A stretch of DNA of 64,000 bases from Ophioderma brevispina (taxonomy: Eukaryota > Echinodermata > Ophiuroidea > Amphilepidida > Ophiodermatidae), in contig JAMKCH010084939.1 of assembly GCA_023653785.1 (NCBI GenBank), positions 1-64,000 of the forward strand. The letters run 5' to 3'. Under the pieces are notes generated by a model. That model searched no databases. It worked only from the letters and a program-made list of their open reading frames with translations, and had not been told where the DNA came from. Below are positions 37,819 through 50,599 of the stretch, in pieces. The translations under genes were made by a program, and so were the position numbers. Within the stretch, counting starts at the first letter, position 1. The number at the start of each line of letters is the position of its first letter.

Positions 37819-38255
37819 TATACCCGAGTCAAATGAACCCCATCCTATTTCAACTGTGATGCGACAGTTTGTGAAGAAGGTTTATGTTAAATAATTTAGA
37901 TCTGTCCCGTATTGTCTTTACTTTATCCAATTGATTTAATGAGTGTAATCAAATTGTCTAAATCTGGTTCCTAAATTGCTGCATTGAAAAAAAGCAATTA
38001 TTAAAACGGATATCATATGCCATTTTCAGTAAAAGGGACCATACAGTACATTCTTGTAGTTTACGTCGCCAACCTTTTTATTCCGTCTCCATTACTTTTA
38101 TTATTGTTAGTAAATTAGGTGTCTTGCCTTCTACAAGCATCATCATCATTTCCTTCACTGTAGTTTTATAACAACCTCTTTCATCTTAAAGTACCTATTT
38201 GAAAGAAATAAGAAAACCTTTATACCAAGTAAAATGCTGTGATGTCTGTTCTTAA

Positions 38256-39080
38256 CACTTAATTGACTCAAGGGTTTTTCACTCCGTTGGGCCCAAGGGG
38301 GGAGGGGTCCTAGGGACCTGTCCCAAGGAAACCACTTTCCCGAGGGAAATTTTTGCACGAATTTATACCACATGTAAGGGTCATAAGACCCCAAAGTCAG
38401 CACTAAAAAATGAGATTTGTTCTTTTGGGGTGTCAAATTAGGGCAAAACATTGTTTTTTCAAAACCGCGAACATTGGGCAAAACAGACGGCAAATTCAAA
38501 TGCGCCTTGTGCTTACAATCAAACATTTTAAAAACTTTATTTTATGTTGATATATATATCTTAGAAGACCCAAATTACTTCTATTTACCCAAAACCAGCC
38601 GCCCCCCCAAAACCCAAGTTGTAGGGAAGCCTGTCTTTTTTTACGGGTGTTGCAAAATACACGTCATTTTCCTTAGAGTTGTACAGTAACGTTTGGCAAC
38701 GTACATGATGCAATGTTTGTTTCAGCACATAAAGTTACATTATTTTTATGTTCTAATAAATTGTTTACTTACATGTATGTGTGAAACTTATTCACAAAAA
38801 AAAATTTGCTTTGGTTCTCGGTTTCTTATTCTATTTTTAAAAATATTCTCAAATGACTTCCTTTAGTGCCCAAGGGGGGGTTCCCTTGTACCCCCACTAA
38901 TTATCTCATTAACGGCTTGGCCGATTTTAATTATTTTGGTATGAAAAGAAGCGCATTTAAAAGTCAGACAATTACAAAAAATTTCGGCGCAAAAAATGCG
39001 CACCGCGTTAAAGCGGCCAGCGCGAAAACCAACTTTTGGGGGTCCCTAGGAACCCCCCCCCCCCCTTGGTCACTTAAGTG
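38256..39080. mobile_element. piggyBac-type non-autonomous transposon in copy A
   Basis: TTAA at 38252-38255 and 39081-39084; ends CACTTAATTGACTCAAGGG and (complement) CACTTAAGTGACCAAGGG. Copy B reads GTCTGTTCTTAAAGTACG across the site with a single TTAA, the exact empty site expected for piggyBac-type insertion. Subterminal GGTCCTAGGGACC/GGTCCCTAGGAACC blocks are also inverted. 825 bp, no intact transposase. Confidence 0.9.
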
Positions 39081-39572
39081 TTAAAGTACGATTACTTAAA
39101 CTTATAAAAGCTTTCCAACGATTATTGAAATCCCTGCGAGGCTTCTCAAGGACACTCAGCTGAACTAGCAGTTTCTCTAGACTACTTGGTAGATTTCTAT
39201 ACCCTGTGTGTGAGAAGCATATCACTTTAATAATATTGTTTCATTAACGCTCTATACTAATTTGACAAATTGAGTAGATTGGACGATATTAAAGTAAACT
39301 CCAAGGGTTCTTTTTTCGATAAAATTAATAGACAAAATGAGAAATCAGACAACTTTGCCTCAAAGTAAAATGTATATTCTACTACAAAGTATCATCCACC
39401 CTTTTAAATCTGTAATCAAACTGTGTTCAACTAGTCGTTTCGAATAATATATCACAAGCTGCCAATGCTTTTTGGAATACTGGGAAACATTACTGTTGCT
39501 GACTTTCACATAATCATAATAAATCTACGACTCATCCTGTCAATAGTTGCCTTCTCTCTGGAAGGCAACTAG

Positions 39573-41547
39573 TCTGGAAAGTTAAATATATTCACGCATT
39601 TACGGCAGAACGATATTGCAAGTGAGTGCATTTTGATTTGATGCATGCCCAAGAGTTGACAGACCTTTTTAAAGACATAAGTTACGTATTGTTTTTATCT
39701 CTTCTCGGTAAAAACCCAAATGAATTCCTTTATTTTGTCGAATGCTTTCAGTTGTATCCCTAGCTGATGAGTGTCGAGCTTCATTAACTTTATTACTTGA
39801 ATTGTAACATTTCCTACTTCCTTCGGGTGTGCAAGTAAATGTTTAAATGGATTACATCGGTGATGCATTTAACGCCGAAATCTAGAAGGCAAACGTCTCT
39901 GTGGTGAAAACGTAGATATTGTGATGTACGCGTAGAGGTTTAAGTAACAAGGTACTTGCTGGGCACGAAGTTGTGCAAAGTAATTGCATTACATAATACC
40001 CGCGACAAATGTAAACACAATCCTATATAGCCTCTTGTGATGCGACAGTTTGTGAAGTTTTGTGTTACTTCAGAAATGCTGCTCCCATTGTCTTTACTTT
40101 ATCCAATTGATTTAATGAGTGTAATAAAATTGTCTAATACCGAGTTCCTAAATTGTTTCATTTAAAAAAAGGTTCAAAACGCTATAAAACTGCCCTGTTA
40201 TTCAGCAATTTAAACCAGACAGTACATCTTTTAGTTACATAAGTATAACATTTTTATTCCATCTCCATTACTTTTATTTTGTTAGTAAATTAGGTGTCTG
40301 TGCCTTCTACAGCATCATCATGATTTCCTTCACTGTTAGTTTAATAAACAACCTCTTTCATCTTAAAGTACCTATTTGAAAGAAACTAATAAAACACTTA
40401 TACCAAGGAAAATGCTGTGATGTCTGTTCTTAAAGTACGATTACTTAAACTTATAAAAGCTTTGCAACGATTATTGAAATACCTGCGAGGCTTCTCAAGG
40501 ACACTCAGCTGAACTAGCAGTTTCTCTAGACTGCTTGGTAGATTTCTATACCCTGTGTGTGAGAAGCATATCACTTTAATAATATTGTTTCATTAACGCT
40601 CTATACTAATTTGACAAATTGAGTAGATTGGACGATATTAAAGTAAACTCCAAGGGTTCTCTTTTCAATAAAATTAATAGACAAAATGAGAAATCAGACA
40701 ACTGCGGCACTAGATGCTGATATTTTCAATGTTCGCTCTTTTATTTTTTCTCTAACCATTGTCACCTCGAAAGAAATTGAACATAAATTGACAGTCCCTG
40801 GAAGGATACAACCTACAGTGACATTTTCCGAGTTTCACCTGCGGCTTCCCGTTTTGCCGATCGGAATCTCTGACAAAATGCAATCCTTGTAATTGTCTGC
40901 GATAGAGAAAATGAAGAAATGCGTCATTTCGAATAAGTCATCTACTCCTGTTCTCCAGACGACACCGTGTAAATTGTGTTATTTACGGGCCTATTCTGTC
41001 ATTTCTACGAGTTCAACATGCTGTTCAAAGGGAAAAAGGAGGTTTAGTTCGGCGTCCCTAGAATAGGGTTATGTTGAGGACTATCCAATATTTCTCGGGT
41101 AATGGATAACACGACATAGATATTAAATCCAAAAGCTAAAGGGTAAACCTAATGTTAAGGTATTTTAAAGTCACATTGGCAGAAAAAACTAAATTATTAT
41201 ATTAGTCGATTTTATATGCCTGCCATCTTTCTAGATTCACTCCGAACTCCAGTCGTTTAAGATGTGGCACCATTATATTACAAGGGTGGCTGAATAGTTA
41301 TTTAAGAAAACAATGTCGCACTATCTTTCACAAGAAATGTACCACCTCGCACTGAAAAAATATGATTGAATGGTATCCGCTTTATCAACACCTACACTAC
41401 TCAGCGGTCCCAGCCCTTGAAATCTAATGGCGCGTCCAACAATATGGATTTCATCAAATATGAACTGTATTCCCTTCCTAAAAGGAAAATGTATTGCCAC
41501 CCCTTTAAAGCTGTAATCACTTTAACTAATTTAGAAATAGCTGCCTG
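39573..41547. repeat. Segmental duplication, copy B
   Basis: Starts GTCTGGAAAGTTAAATATATTC, the same point in the unit as 36175. Contains the uninterrupted versions of both transposon target sites and an extra 3' part (40690-41547) shared with copy C. A 68-codon plus-strand frame at 40686-40892 is not kept in copy C. Confidence 0.88.
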
Positions 41548-43170
41548 TTAATTTGTTACTTAATACTATATATCCATTGATTATAAATGAGTGTAATCAA
41601 CACTGTCTAATACTGAGATTCCCATAAATTGCTGTGCATAGCCTTTGCTATGCATTTGAAAAAAACAAGCACTTATTAAACGCGTATATACAATCCTCAT
41701 TTTCATTAAAAGGGCCAGCGTCACCGATTTCTTTAGTTCTTTAAGCAACAATCCTTGTTATTTCCATCTTGCCATTACTTTTATTTTGTTAGTAAATTCA
41801 GGTGTCCTGTGCCTTCCTACAGCAGCATCATCATTTTCCTTCACTGTTAGTTTAATAAAGCCACCTCTTTCATATTGAAGTACCTTATTTGAAAAAACTA
41901 TCAACACTTATACCAACGGAAAATGCACGTGATGTCTGATTCTTAAACGACTACAGATACTTAAACTTATAAAAGCTCCAACACTATTTTTGAAATCCCT
42001 GCGAGGCTTCTCAAGGACACTCAGCTGAACTAGCAGTTTTCTTCTAGACTACGTCGTAGATTTCCTATACCCGTGTGGGAGAAGCCCTATCACTTTAATA
42101 AATTAGTTTCCTTAACGCTCTATCTATAACTACGTTGACAATTGAGTAGCATCTAACGAAATATTAAGTCAACTCCAAGGGTTGCTGTTGTTCAATACCA
42201 ATTAATAGACAATGATAATCAGACAGCGGCTGCACTAGATGCTGATATTTTCAATGTTCGCTCCCACTGCTTTTTTTTTTATTCTCCTAAATAAATTTTA
42301 ACCCAGACAACAGCCCCTACCGAAAATATTACATAATTGACAGTCCCTGGAAGGATACAACCTGACAGTGTGACTTTCTTCCGAGTTTCACCTGCGCTTC
42401 CGTTTTTGCCGCATCAGGAAATCTCTGACACCAACATGCACTCCTTGTATTGTTCTGGATAGAGAAAATGAAGAAATGCGGTCAATTTCGAATAATTCAT
42501 CATCACACCTCGTGCTCTCCAGACGCATCGTGTAATTGTTGTTATTTTACGGGCTATCTGTCATTTCAGTACGAGTATTCAACATGTTCAAAGGGAAAAA
42601 GAGGTTTCGGGTAGCATAGGGTCAGTGTTTATTGAACTATCCCACATTTCTTGTAATGGATAACATACGACATAGATTAAATCCAAAAGTAAGTAACGTC
42701 ATGTTAAGGTACTTTAAAGTCACATTGGCAGAAAACTCCATTATTATATAGAGTCTATTTATTATGCCCTTGGCATCTTCTAGATTCACTCCGACTCCAG
42801 TACGTTTAAATGTGGCACCATTTATTACAATACAGAGGGTGGCTGAATAAAGGTATTTAAGAAAACAATGTCGCACTATCTTTCACAAAATGCTAGCCCA
42901 CCGCCCTCCACTGAAAAAATTATGATTGAATGGGGTTATCCGCTTTATCAACACCTACACTACTCAGCGGTCCCATCCCTTGCAATCTAATGGCGCGTCC
43001 AACAATATGGATTTCAAATCAAATGATGAACTGTATCCTTCCTAAAACAGGAAAATGTACAATTGGCCACCACGTTAAAGCAGTAATCACAATGTGTTCA
43101 CCTAGTCCATTTCGAATAAGTAGATCTCAGATTGTCAACTGCTTTACTCCTCGGAATCAACTCTGCGGAA
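41548..43170. repeat. Segmental duplication, copy C (indel-rich)
   Basis: Follows copy B from its TTAATTTGTTACTTAATACT region through the GGCTTCTCAAGGACACTCAGC block (B 40492, C 42003), the GACAGTCCCTGGAAGGATAC block (B 40791, C 42339) and the CACTACTCAGCGGTCCCA block (B 41395, C 42957). It differs from B by very frequent one- to three-base insertions and deletions. Confidence 0.85.
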
Positions 43171-43730
43171 ACATATACTTTTCTCTCTTTTTCAACGCAT
43201 TCCATATCTTGGTATCAGGGTTCCGTTTTTAACTTGACAGTCCACTGGACCCCCATAATTTCCAAATGGTCAGAATTATCTGTCATGCATTACAAACAAA
43301 GTTTGAAAAAACGGACATCATCCAAGAAACGGGAATGTGCAAATGCACAGCTACTACACGCCACACATAATTGGCATAGGGAAAATGCACGTAACTCCAC
43401 TTTGTGAGTCATTTTTCCCAACAGAAGCCTGTTTTTGGATATAGTATCTTATAGAATGTAATCCAGTTTTATAACTTTCTATTGAGACAAAATATTATAC
43501 TTTTTTGATAAAATTCCATACAGTGATACCGAAAACAATGCAGCCTCCAAATTTTTGACTTGAACGTATTTCCTACAGGTGCCTGCAGGTGAAGCCTACA
43601 CCACTGGCTAGTGCCAAATTGGTGTAAAACGTTTTTCTATAGTGTGGACTGCGCCCTATGATGAGATTGCGATTTATTCCGTATTGAAATAGCTGTTTTA
43701 CACAATTGGCAACTCGACGAACCCCCTATC
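43171..43730. other. Stretch with no recognisable element
   Basis: Unique-looking sequence with short frames. GGTGTAAAACGTTTTT near 43621 pairs loosely with AGCTGTTTTACACAATTGG near 43691. Confidence 0.35.
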
Positions 43731-43734
43731 TCAG

Positions 43735-43985
43735 AAACACAAAACCGTTTTCAGAACTTTCGAATGTGGTTTTGAAATGGTTTTTGCGTTTTGGAAAAGT
43801 TTTAAAAACGTTTTTTTAAACGCTTCCGAAAACAATCCGGTTACCGATCTATCGTGGAATATTTTTGCTGATACCTTGTTATAACAAAAACGTAATTTTT
43901 TCAACGTTTGACTTACATCATGTAAACTTTAATCTACTTCAACAGTTTTATAATCTTTTTATAAACGTTATTCTTCGTCGTCCTC
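43735..43985. repeat. AAACGTTT-rich repeat, copy 1
   Basis: Dense AACGTT/ACGTTT and GGTTTT words (AAAAACGTTTTTTTAAACG, TTATAAACGTTATTC). Resembles 50600-51040. Confidence 0.55.
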
Positions 43986-44256
43986 CGCTCACCGATTTTT
44001 AATATTTTATCTCCTTTTTTCATTAACCAACCGTCTTCATCACTATACCAACCACCGCGTCGCCCTTCTGCAGTGCCGCTGCAGCTCGTTATTGATCATC
44101 CGTCGTTATTTTTGCCCATCGTAATGTCGTTGTGTCCCTGCGAAAAGATATATTGTAGCGTCAAAACAACAACACAATTCTCCATTGTATAGGCATCAGT
44201 ACAAAAGGTAACAGATTAGAACAGCCAGTTCACAATACTAGATATGGCGGAGTCGT

Positions 44257-44276
44257 ATTTCGTCACGTGACGAAAT
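44257..44276. promoter_or_regulatory. 20-bp perfect palindrome centred on CACGTG
   Basis: ATTTCGTCACGTGACGAAAT is its own complement. GTCACGTGAC matches the E-box/CLEAR class bound by USF and MiT/TFE bHLH factors (established). It lies 85 bp upstream of a candidate start codon with a consensus splice donor, so a proximal promoter element is a reasonable inference. Confidence 0.5.
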
Positions 44277-44360
44277 GGAATAACATAAATTGCATGACCC
44301 CGCAACCGGGTCCTTGACACGCTCAGCATTTTAGAATGTGAAGTTCGCATCGCAAGTGAA

Positions 44361-44434
44361 ATGATGCTTCTCACTTTCGGTTTCCATTTCGATCTGTTCC
44401 TGGACAGTATTGTATTTATACCTAACCACAACAG
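44361..44434 (+). CDS. Candidate first coding exon
   Basis: ATGATG at 44361 (G at -3 for the first, A at -3 for the second ATG) opens a frame that runs without stop for 24 codons plus two bases into a textbook donor AACAG|GTAAGT (44435-44440). The predicted start MMLLTFGFHF... is hydrophobic, signal-peptide-like, but contains Asp and His and is not a clean signal sequence. Earlier ATGs at 44245 and 44275 stop within a few codons. No second exon could be assigned. Family unknown; it may be chance. Confidence 0.22.
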
Positions 44435-44440
44435 GTAAGT

Positions 44441-46395
44441 ACACATTTTTAAATCAATCTTGATATTACAGAATTACTTAAATCACACCCGTAAAGTCTG
44501 TATTAAGCAACAGAACACCACTCAACCTAGCTACGTACAAACACCGTCGTCGTGGTCACGTGTCGCATTATCATATGCAGCTATATGGTTAACTGTTGTT
44601 GTTCTGACCCCGGGTTTTAAGTCATGATAGCTCATTTTTGTTTCAAAAAACAATTAAAGTTTTAATTCGTTCTCCATAATAAAACTTTTGAATATGCCGC
44701 ATAGGACCTATGGAGATTTAAAAAATATAATAATCAGAGCATAAATATGTAACTCTTACATTTCTTTTGATTTAGACTAAGCCAGATCATAACTGCCCCC
44801 TTTTCCTTTTTCAAAGATGTAAAAGTTCTGGACGAATTTTGTAATCAACAAAGATTTCGATTTTTAAGCACGATATCACTCTGGCATTCCCATGGGAATA
44901 AAAAATTACTATAAAGATCTTAGAAAAACCATAATGTTTGCCTGTAGAGAGTACACAAAATTTTATTGCGGAACCCAGAAATCGGTGTACACAACCACCA
45001 GAAATTAATTACAAAATTAAAACGGCGTTCGAGTTTATTTCTTAATTTCTTAAAATTTGCCCCAACAAATTGAAGTTAACAATACACAACAGGTAAGCCT
45101 ACTACTACTAGTAACTAGCATAGAAAACTGTTTTTTCTTTCTTGTTCTTGCACTTTTAATGGTGAATTTTAATTTGGTTTAGAATCACGCAAACCCTATT
45201 AGAGCCCAGTATAAAAATACTAGTTCCCAATAATATGTTTCAGGAAGATATTAATTGTAAAACGATTTAATGGTCTAGTACCTCGAACACATTTCTGTGC
45301 AAAACCTTTGTAGTTTTTTAATGTTAGATATTGTTGAATGTGATGATACGTCTATAATTAGTGATAATTGAATGTATTTTCAATATCGTTTGTTAATCAT
45401 ATGAAAGAATAAATGAATATGTATAGTCGAATTATTCCTAACGACTGTCTTAAGCCTCACATTCTAAAAACATCAAGTACCCTTGCTTCGGAACTCATGG
45501 CCTAAATAATTTTTATAGTCTAAATGCTGTGAACTAACAGGTGGATCAAAACATGCTGGAACCAAAATGCGGACTATTGAGATAATTGATAGTGAATAAT
45601 TTATTTTGTAAAACTTAACCCTCTGCGGCTGCCCTTGCCCTAAATCAAAATATTTGTCCGCCCAATTTGTGTTCAGTACAAGCGTATTGGAGTGACCTGT
45701 GATGACCCCTGCTGCACTCACAAGCCAGGTAACAGGCTAAAAGTTATAAGCACACGAACCATAGGGACAACAAATTGTTTGTGGTGGTGATAATCATGGC
45801 CGTTACCTGGGCATAATTCCATTGATAATTTATCCAGTGGGCGTATACCAACACTCACCTGCCCGCTCTAACGGGGCAAATTTCCCAGTTTTTTTTTTTG
45901 GGAATTTTTCCTCTTAGGGGGGTCAAAAGCCAATTTTTCCTTTATATTCTTTTCGGTCTGAAGGGCTAAAACAACACTGTTTGCATTAGTTTTTTGCAAT
46001 TTTTTTTATCCCGCACAAGTCGGTCAGGAGGTGGCAACCATGCCCCCACTGCCCCCCGCCTGTTACGCCACTTGCCTTTAGTCTGATATTATATAAGTCC
46101 CATGTGTGTGCTACAACAAGCTCAAATTCCAGTTGTATATAAGCGAATGGTAAACAATGGTAGATATACCTAAAGATTGCACTAAGTTTAACGCTATATG
46201 ATAGTAATAAGTTTGTCTTTGACACAGTACTACTGTAGCTATACTTTAAACTGATGGGAGTCTGAAATGGTGATCCATGACCTTAACTTTTTTAAGTGAG
46301 CCAGTAATTGCAGAAAGCTGAAATTGCAGAGTACGAAGGTGTTGTTGATTGTAATTAGAGTATAACTTAATATAATGACCGGAACTTTATAGGTT
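44441..46395. other. Stretch with no recognisable element
   Basis: Putative intron or intergenic DNA. Another donor-like CAACAGGTAAGC at about 45087-45098 has no open frame before it. Nothing else recognised. Confidence 0.35.
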
Positions 46396-46400
46396 CGCCA

Positions 46401-46440
46401 ATGCGGTCACGTGGCGGACGTGCGTGCATGCGCAGACGCG
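46401..46440. promoter_or_regulatory. CpG-rich patch with E-box and NRF1-like site
   Basis: GGTCACGTGGC (CACGTG at 46408-46413) is followed by GCGTGCATGCGCAGACGCG, close to the NRF1 consensus YGCGCAYGCGCR, in otherwise AT-rich DNA. TG-rich sequence follows. Motif content only; no transcript start can be assigned. Confidence 0.3.
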
Positions 46441-49400
46441 AGTGTGGTGTGTGTGGAATGTTGGGGTGGTGTTTGTAGTGGTTAATGGTTTTATTGGTAG
46501 GGGTGTGACGTGTGTTTTGCGACAACATTTCTTGGGTAAAAACTGAGTCTATAGAACTCTCTCACATTGTTGTCAAGTTAACCGATTTTGAATTAACATA
46601 TCTCCCACAAAGAAAAAAAAATTGAATTATTAATTTAGGGCCCGCGAATTACAAACAAAAACTGTCTCGGATTTAAAATTATTGTCTTAATTATATACTA
46701 AGCACTTTAAATAAAATGCTTCTTAAATCAGTTCTTGATGGAATTTAATATCGCATGAATGATAAAACCTAACCAAAAGTATTAAAATCATGGGGATTAA
46801 AATTTCCTTCTGGGAGCCAAGAGTAACATGCCGCAGTAAGGTGATGATTTTTTTATTTCTCTGCTAAGTCCTTTGTGCTGCATTGTCAGTACAAAAATCC
46901 TTTTTTGATATGAGTCACAATTGGCTTGGAAACATTAACAATACTGTCATCATTAAATAGGCCGTTTTGTAGCCTTTTACACAGCAGTCGATCCTGTAAG
47001 TTTTTCCTTCGTGCGCTGTAATTTTAGCAATGTACATTATAATTCGTTCCAGAGTTAACGGTTTCCTCCTTCCCTCCGTATCATGAGCCATCAAAACATC
47101 ACGTCAAAACATTATGAAAGTTTTTGTGAACTATCCAACTAATTCCTGCGAAGATGAAACAGCCAGTGACAAGGAGAAATGACCTATCCTACCAGTAAGA
47201 AAATCATACCGGATCTGCATTCAGATTGAATTACAAGGTTTTGCACCTACTCCCGACAATCATCAGGCTACTCGCAGTACGTATAATATACTATCTCAGC
47301 TCTGTACTAGCGTCTATAATTCCGTGTAAGGTTTCTCAGACTGGTATCACGTCACGTTGTTTAATATTATATTTCGTCTGGCATTATAACTGGAAACACG
47401 TACAAATAAATTAGTGATAATTCACATATTAAAAACATCATTAAACTACATCAGCACTTCTTAGAATACGTCCTATGGTTAAAAAAACTTTTGAACACAT
47501 TTATTATTATGCATATAAAATTGAAAATTTAGCGATCCTTAACCCATAGAAGGAGGAATATTGAATAACAAAAAAATAAGGTATCACTGTGTAGCCTATG
47601 TTGATCTCGCCAAAAAAGTGCAGGTGTAACAATCACCGCCCATGACCTCTACAGCCCAACATTCGCCAATAAGGACAACTTACCCTTCGATTTAATCACA
47701 GACTGAAATGAAACAATCGTGATACATTGTAACTGCCAAGATGTACAATATTTCTGTAACACTTTTAAAATGGCCTAAAACGCGACATCAACAACATCAA
47801 CAACATACAAAATACTACTCCTTGTTGGTTAAAAATTGCAGTTTTCTTTTGACCTTACCTATAATATATCAAAAAAATATGTGCCATTTTTATATACTAT
47901 CTAATTCAGCCATGTGTAAATTTGTTAATGTCAAATCAACACCTAGATGCGTTAGGATACCTCGCAATGTTAAAAATGTGGTGCAATAATATTCATCACA
48001 GTTTATACAGAGTTGTCCTGAACCCGAAATGTAGAATCAAAATATGCTCAATAAACGTTTTTTCTTTACCAGCATGCGCCTTAGGGTTAATAGATGCCGA
48101 TGAGAAAGAATGTATGACAAGCACATAGCCCGCCAGTGATTTCGTCTGAAAAGCAAACCCCCCGTTTAAAAGGGTATGTATGCCCCTACAACGTAATGTG
48201 AAATTGTAATTTAAACGTTAAGTGATTTTCTGAAATATGTGACCCCATTATCCTCAAGATTTACATAGGCATACAACACAAAGAAAGTAATTCCACATTT
48301 TTATCGCTGGATCCCTGTATTTACGCAATCGGCAAGTTATCGATCGCCAGCTCGTTTATCCGCCATAGTTAGGGAACGTGGCAATCAAATCAAGTGTCAT
48401 TCGCACTCTTGGATTCTAGGGAAAAACATTTAAAAGCCAACTCAAGCATGTGCACGCCTTCTGTTTGAAAAACACAACTCTATGACATTTCCATGCGTCC
48501 CAATATGTGGTTAAGAACGATGGTAACATTTCGAATCATTTTGTGATTTTGAAATCTCTTATTCTCTGCAATTTTGGCAATACTTGGTACAATGTGTGTA
48601 ATTACAGTGCTGGACAATTGGTCTACTCGATGTGACACATATGCACGTACTCTTTAAGAGAGTTCTACTGAATCTGGTTTTGCATAGGACCAATTAGAAG
48701 CGAGTTGTTGCTGAGAGTTTTACAAACATTTAAAGAAGGCCTTTAATAGACAAAGCCCATTTGACTCTTCTTCTTTACACCTACATGTAATTGTATTTGC
48801 AATAATTCTTTATTTTATGGTGTATCCAGGTGTAACAGTGGAAGCCATACCCTTCGGCATCTCATCACCAAAAATTGCAATATTAGTTTACGTCTGCAAA
48901 TGCAAAGAAGAAAAATCCGATTTTATCCAACTATGATCATTTGTAATTAGCTTTAAGAACAAATACAGGGTTCCACAAAAAGATGCCATACTTCTCTTTA
49001 TGTTATAATCGCCAAACAAATCTAAACAGACAAATTCAACCAAAGGTCACTTTCGAGATTCGAAGTTTGAAATTTTAGAGATTATTACTTTTCACAAATC
49101 AAATTTTTAAGAAAAAATATCGAAAATGATTTGACCTGGCCATTGTTGCATTGAAAGTTCATTTTTAGCACGTTTTCCAACGATTATACCTTTTGTTTTC
49201 CTTAACAAATATTATTTAACCAGTTTACAATAAGTTCAGTCATACTCTAAAAATTCATCTCCTTTTTAATTTAGTCCCATTAAAGGCCTGAAAATTTCAC
49301 ACACCATACACTACTTTTATTTTGCTTTATTTCCAAATTACAGTCAAATAACTCGCATTGTCTAAGCCTTTGTAGTATTTCACAGAAAATTAACTGTTTT

Positions 49401-49842
49401 TTTTTAACAGTTATAAAGAAAATTTGTACGCAGAACGTTACCATTTATTTTGCATCTTGAAAAAGGCTATAGTCAATAGCATCCACAATTTATTTTCTAC
49501 GTACGGTTTAAGTCGGAAGAATTTTTGCCTTTTTAATCTCTGTTTTTTTTTTTTCTGGTGGGTATCATATTTTTCCATATTTTTTGCAGAGTAAATGATT
49601 CAAATATCACCATTTTATACAAACAAGAAACAAATAGTCTTACTACCAAGTCATTTGATCTTTATACTTGCATTACTGTTTCCCCAGAGGCAGGTCTTCG
49701 GCAACGAAATGAATTTTAATCTTTACATCGCACATTACCCCAACATGTTTTAGAAGAATACAAATGTATTTTACCTAAAATTAAATATAACGCATCTTGA
49801 CTCATTTAAATACTTAAGCTCAATGACTTCAATCGTCATGGA
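46441..49842. other. Stretch with no recognisable element
   Basis: AT-rich, short frames only (for example 47741-47989). No repeats clear enough to list. Confidence 0.35.
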
Positions 49843-50404
49843 ATGTTGTTTTTTGCTCAATATTTTGGTATACGACAAGACCTCTTAGAAATATTTCATT
49901 ATATGCAAAACTACAATTCACCCAATAATTGTCGATCCGTCGCCTGTTTGGAAGACCTGGTGAACGATGTCCCCGTAACTGGGTTGATTCTAAACATCTA
50001 TATAAGCACTCATGTGCTGCGAGACAGATTGCTTCAGTTTGATTGTGTACATATACAAGTCAATCTCAAAAGATTAATTAATTTAGTTCTACCTTATGCC
50101 ATTCCCGTTGTGCTTATTTTTTATTTTTTGGTCACAAACGTTCCACAAGATATAAGAAGCTTCGGAAGATGAATGGAAGAAGAGTAACAGGAGAAACAGA
50201 ATGGACCAAGCTGAAGTGAAAGTCAGAACAAAACTGGAAACACTGGAACGAGTCGACATAATACTAGTAGTTTTGAATGGACTTAATAAAAAGAAATTGA
50301 TTACTAAAAGAAAAGAAAGACGAATACAATTGTTCAGCAGTAATCACAACACAAATGAAACCGTTCAAATTAAAGTGATTTTACTTGACGTGTCTGGATG
50401 CATT
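49843..50404 (+). other. Two adjacent open frames, possible exon; unidentified
   Basis: A 109-codon frame (49843-50172) with a hydrophobic stretch near its end (LPYAIPVVLIFYFLV) is followed by a 71-codon frame (50201-50416), rich in Lys/Arg, that runs into a donor-like A|GTAAGTATT at 50405. No homology recognised and no acceptor chosen. I would not call a gene on this alone. Confidence 0.15.
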
Positions 50405-50599
50405 AGTAAGTATTGAGGTATGTGGGTTAATATTGGCAGAACAAACAAACCAATGCTTCTTTTTGGGCCAAGAAGGGTTAAAAGTTGTTAAAACAGCAAT
50501 GTGAAATTTAAGAAACGTTGAAACCTTGAAAACGACCATACAGCGTGTCAACCAGTTTCTATATAAAAAGGTTTTCATGTCCCCGCCACATTAACCCCC

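Larger units (their letters stand above)
36175..39572. repeat. Segmental duplication, copy A
   Basis: Aligns by eye with copy B (39573-41547) over 36175-36623, 37840-38255, 39081-39353 and a short 3' part. Gaps are explained by two transposon insertions (36624-37818 and 38256-39080) and a missing ~770-bp part that B and C hold. It ends in a small hairpin AGTTGCCTTC/GAAGGCAACT at 39546-39571, at the junction with copy B. Confidence 0.85.

Noticed and set aside
44216..44446. 76-codon minus-strand frame
   Set aside because: Shadow of the strand that carries the consensus donor; no support of its own.
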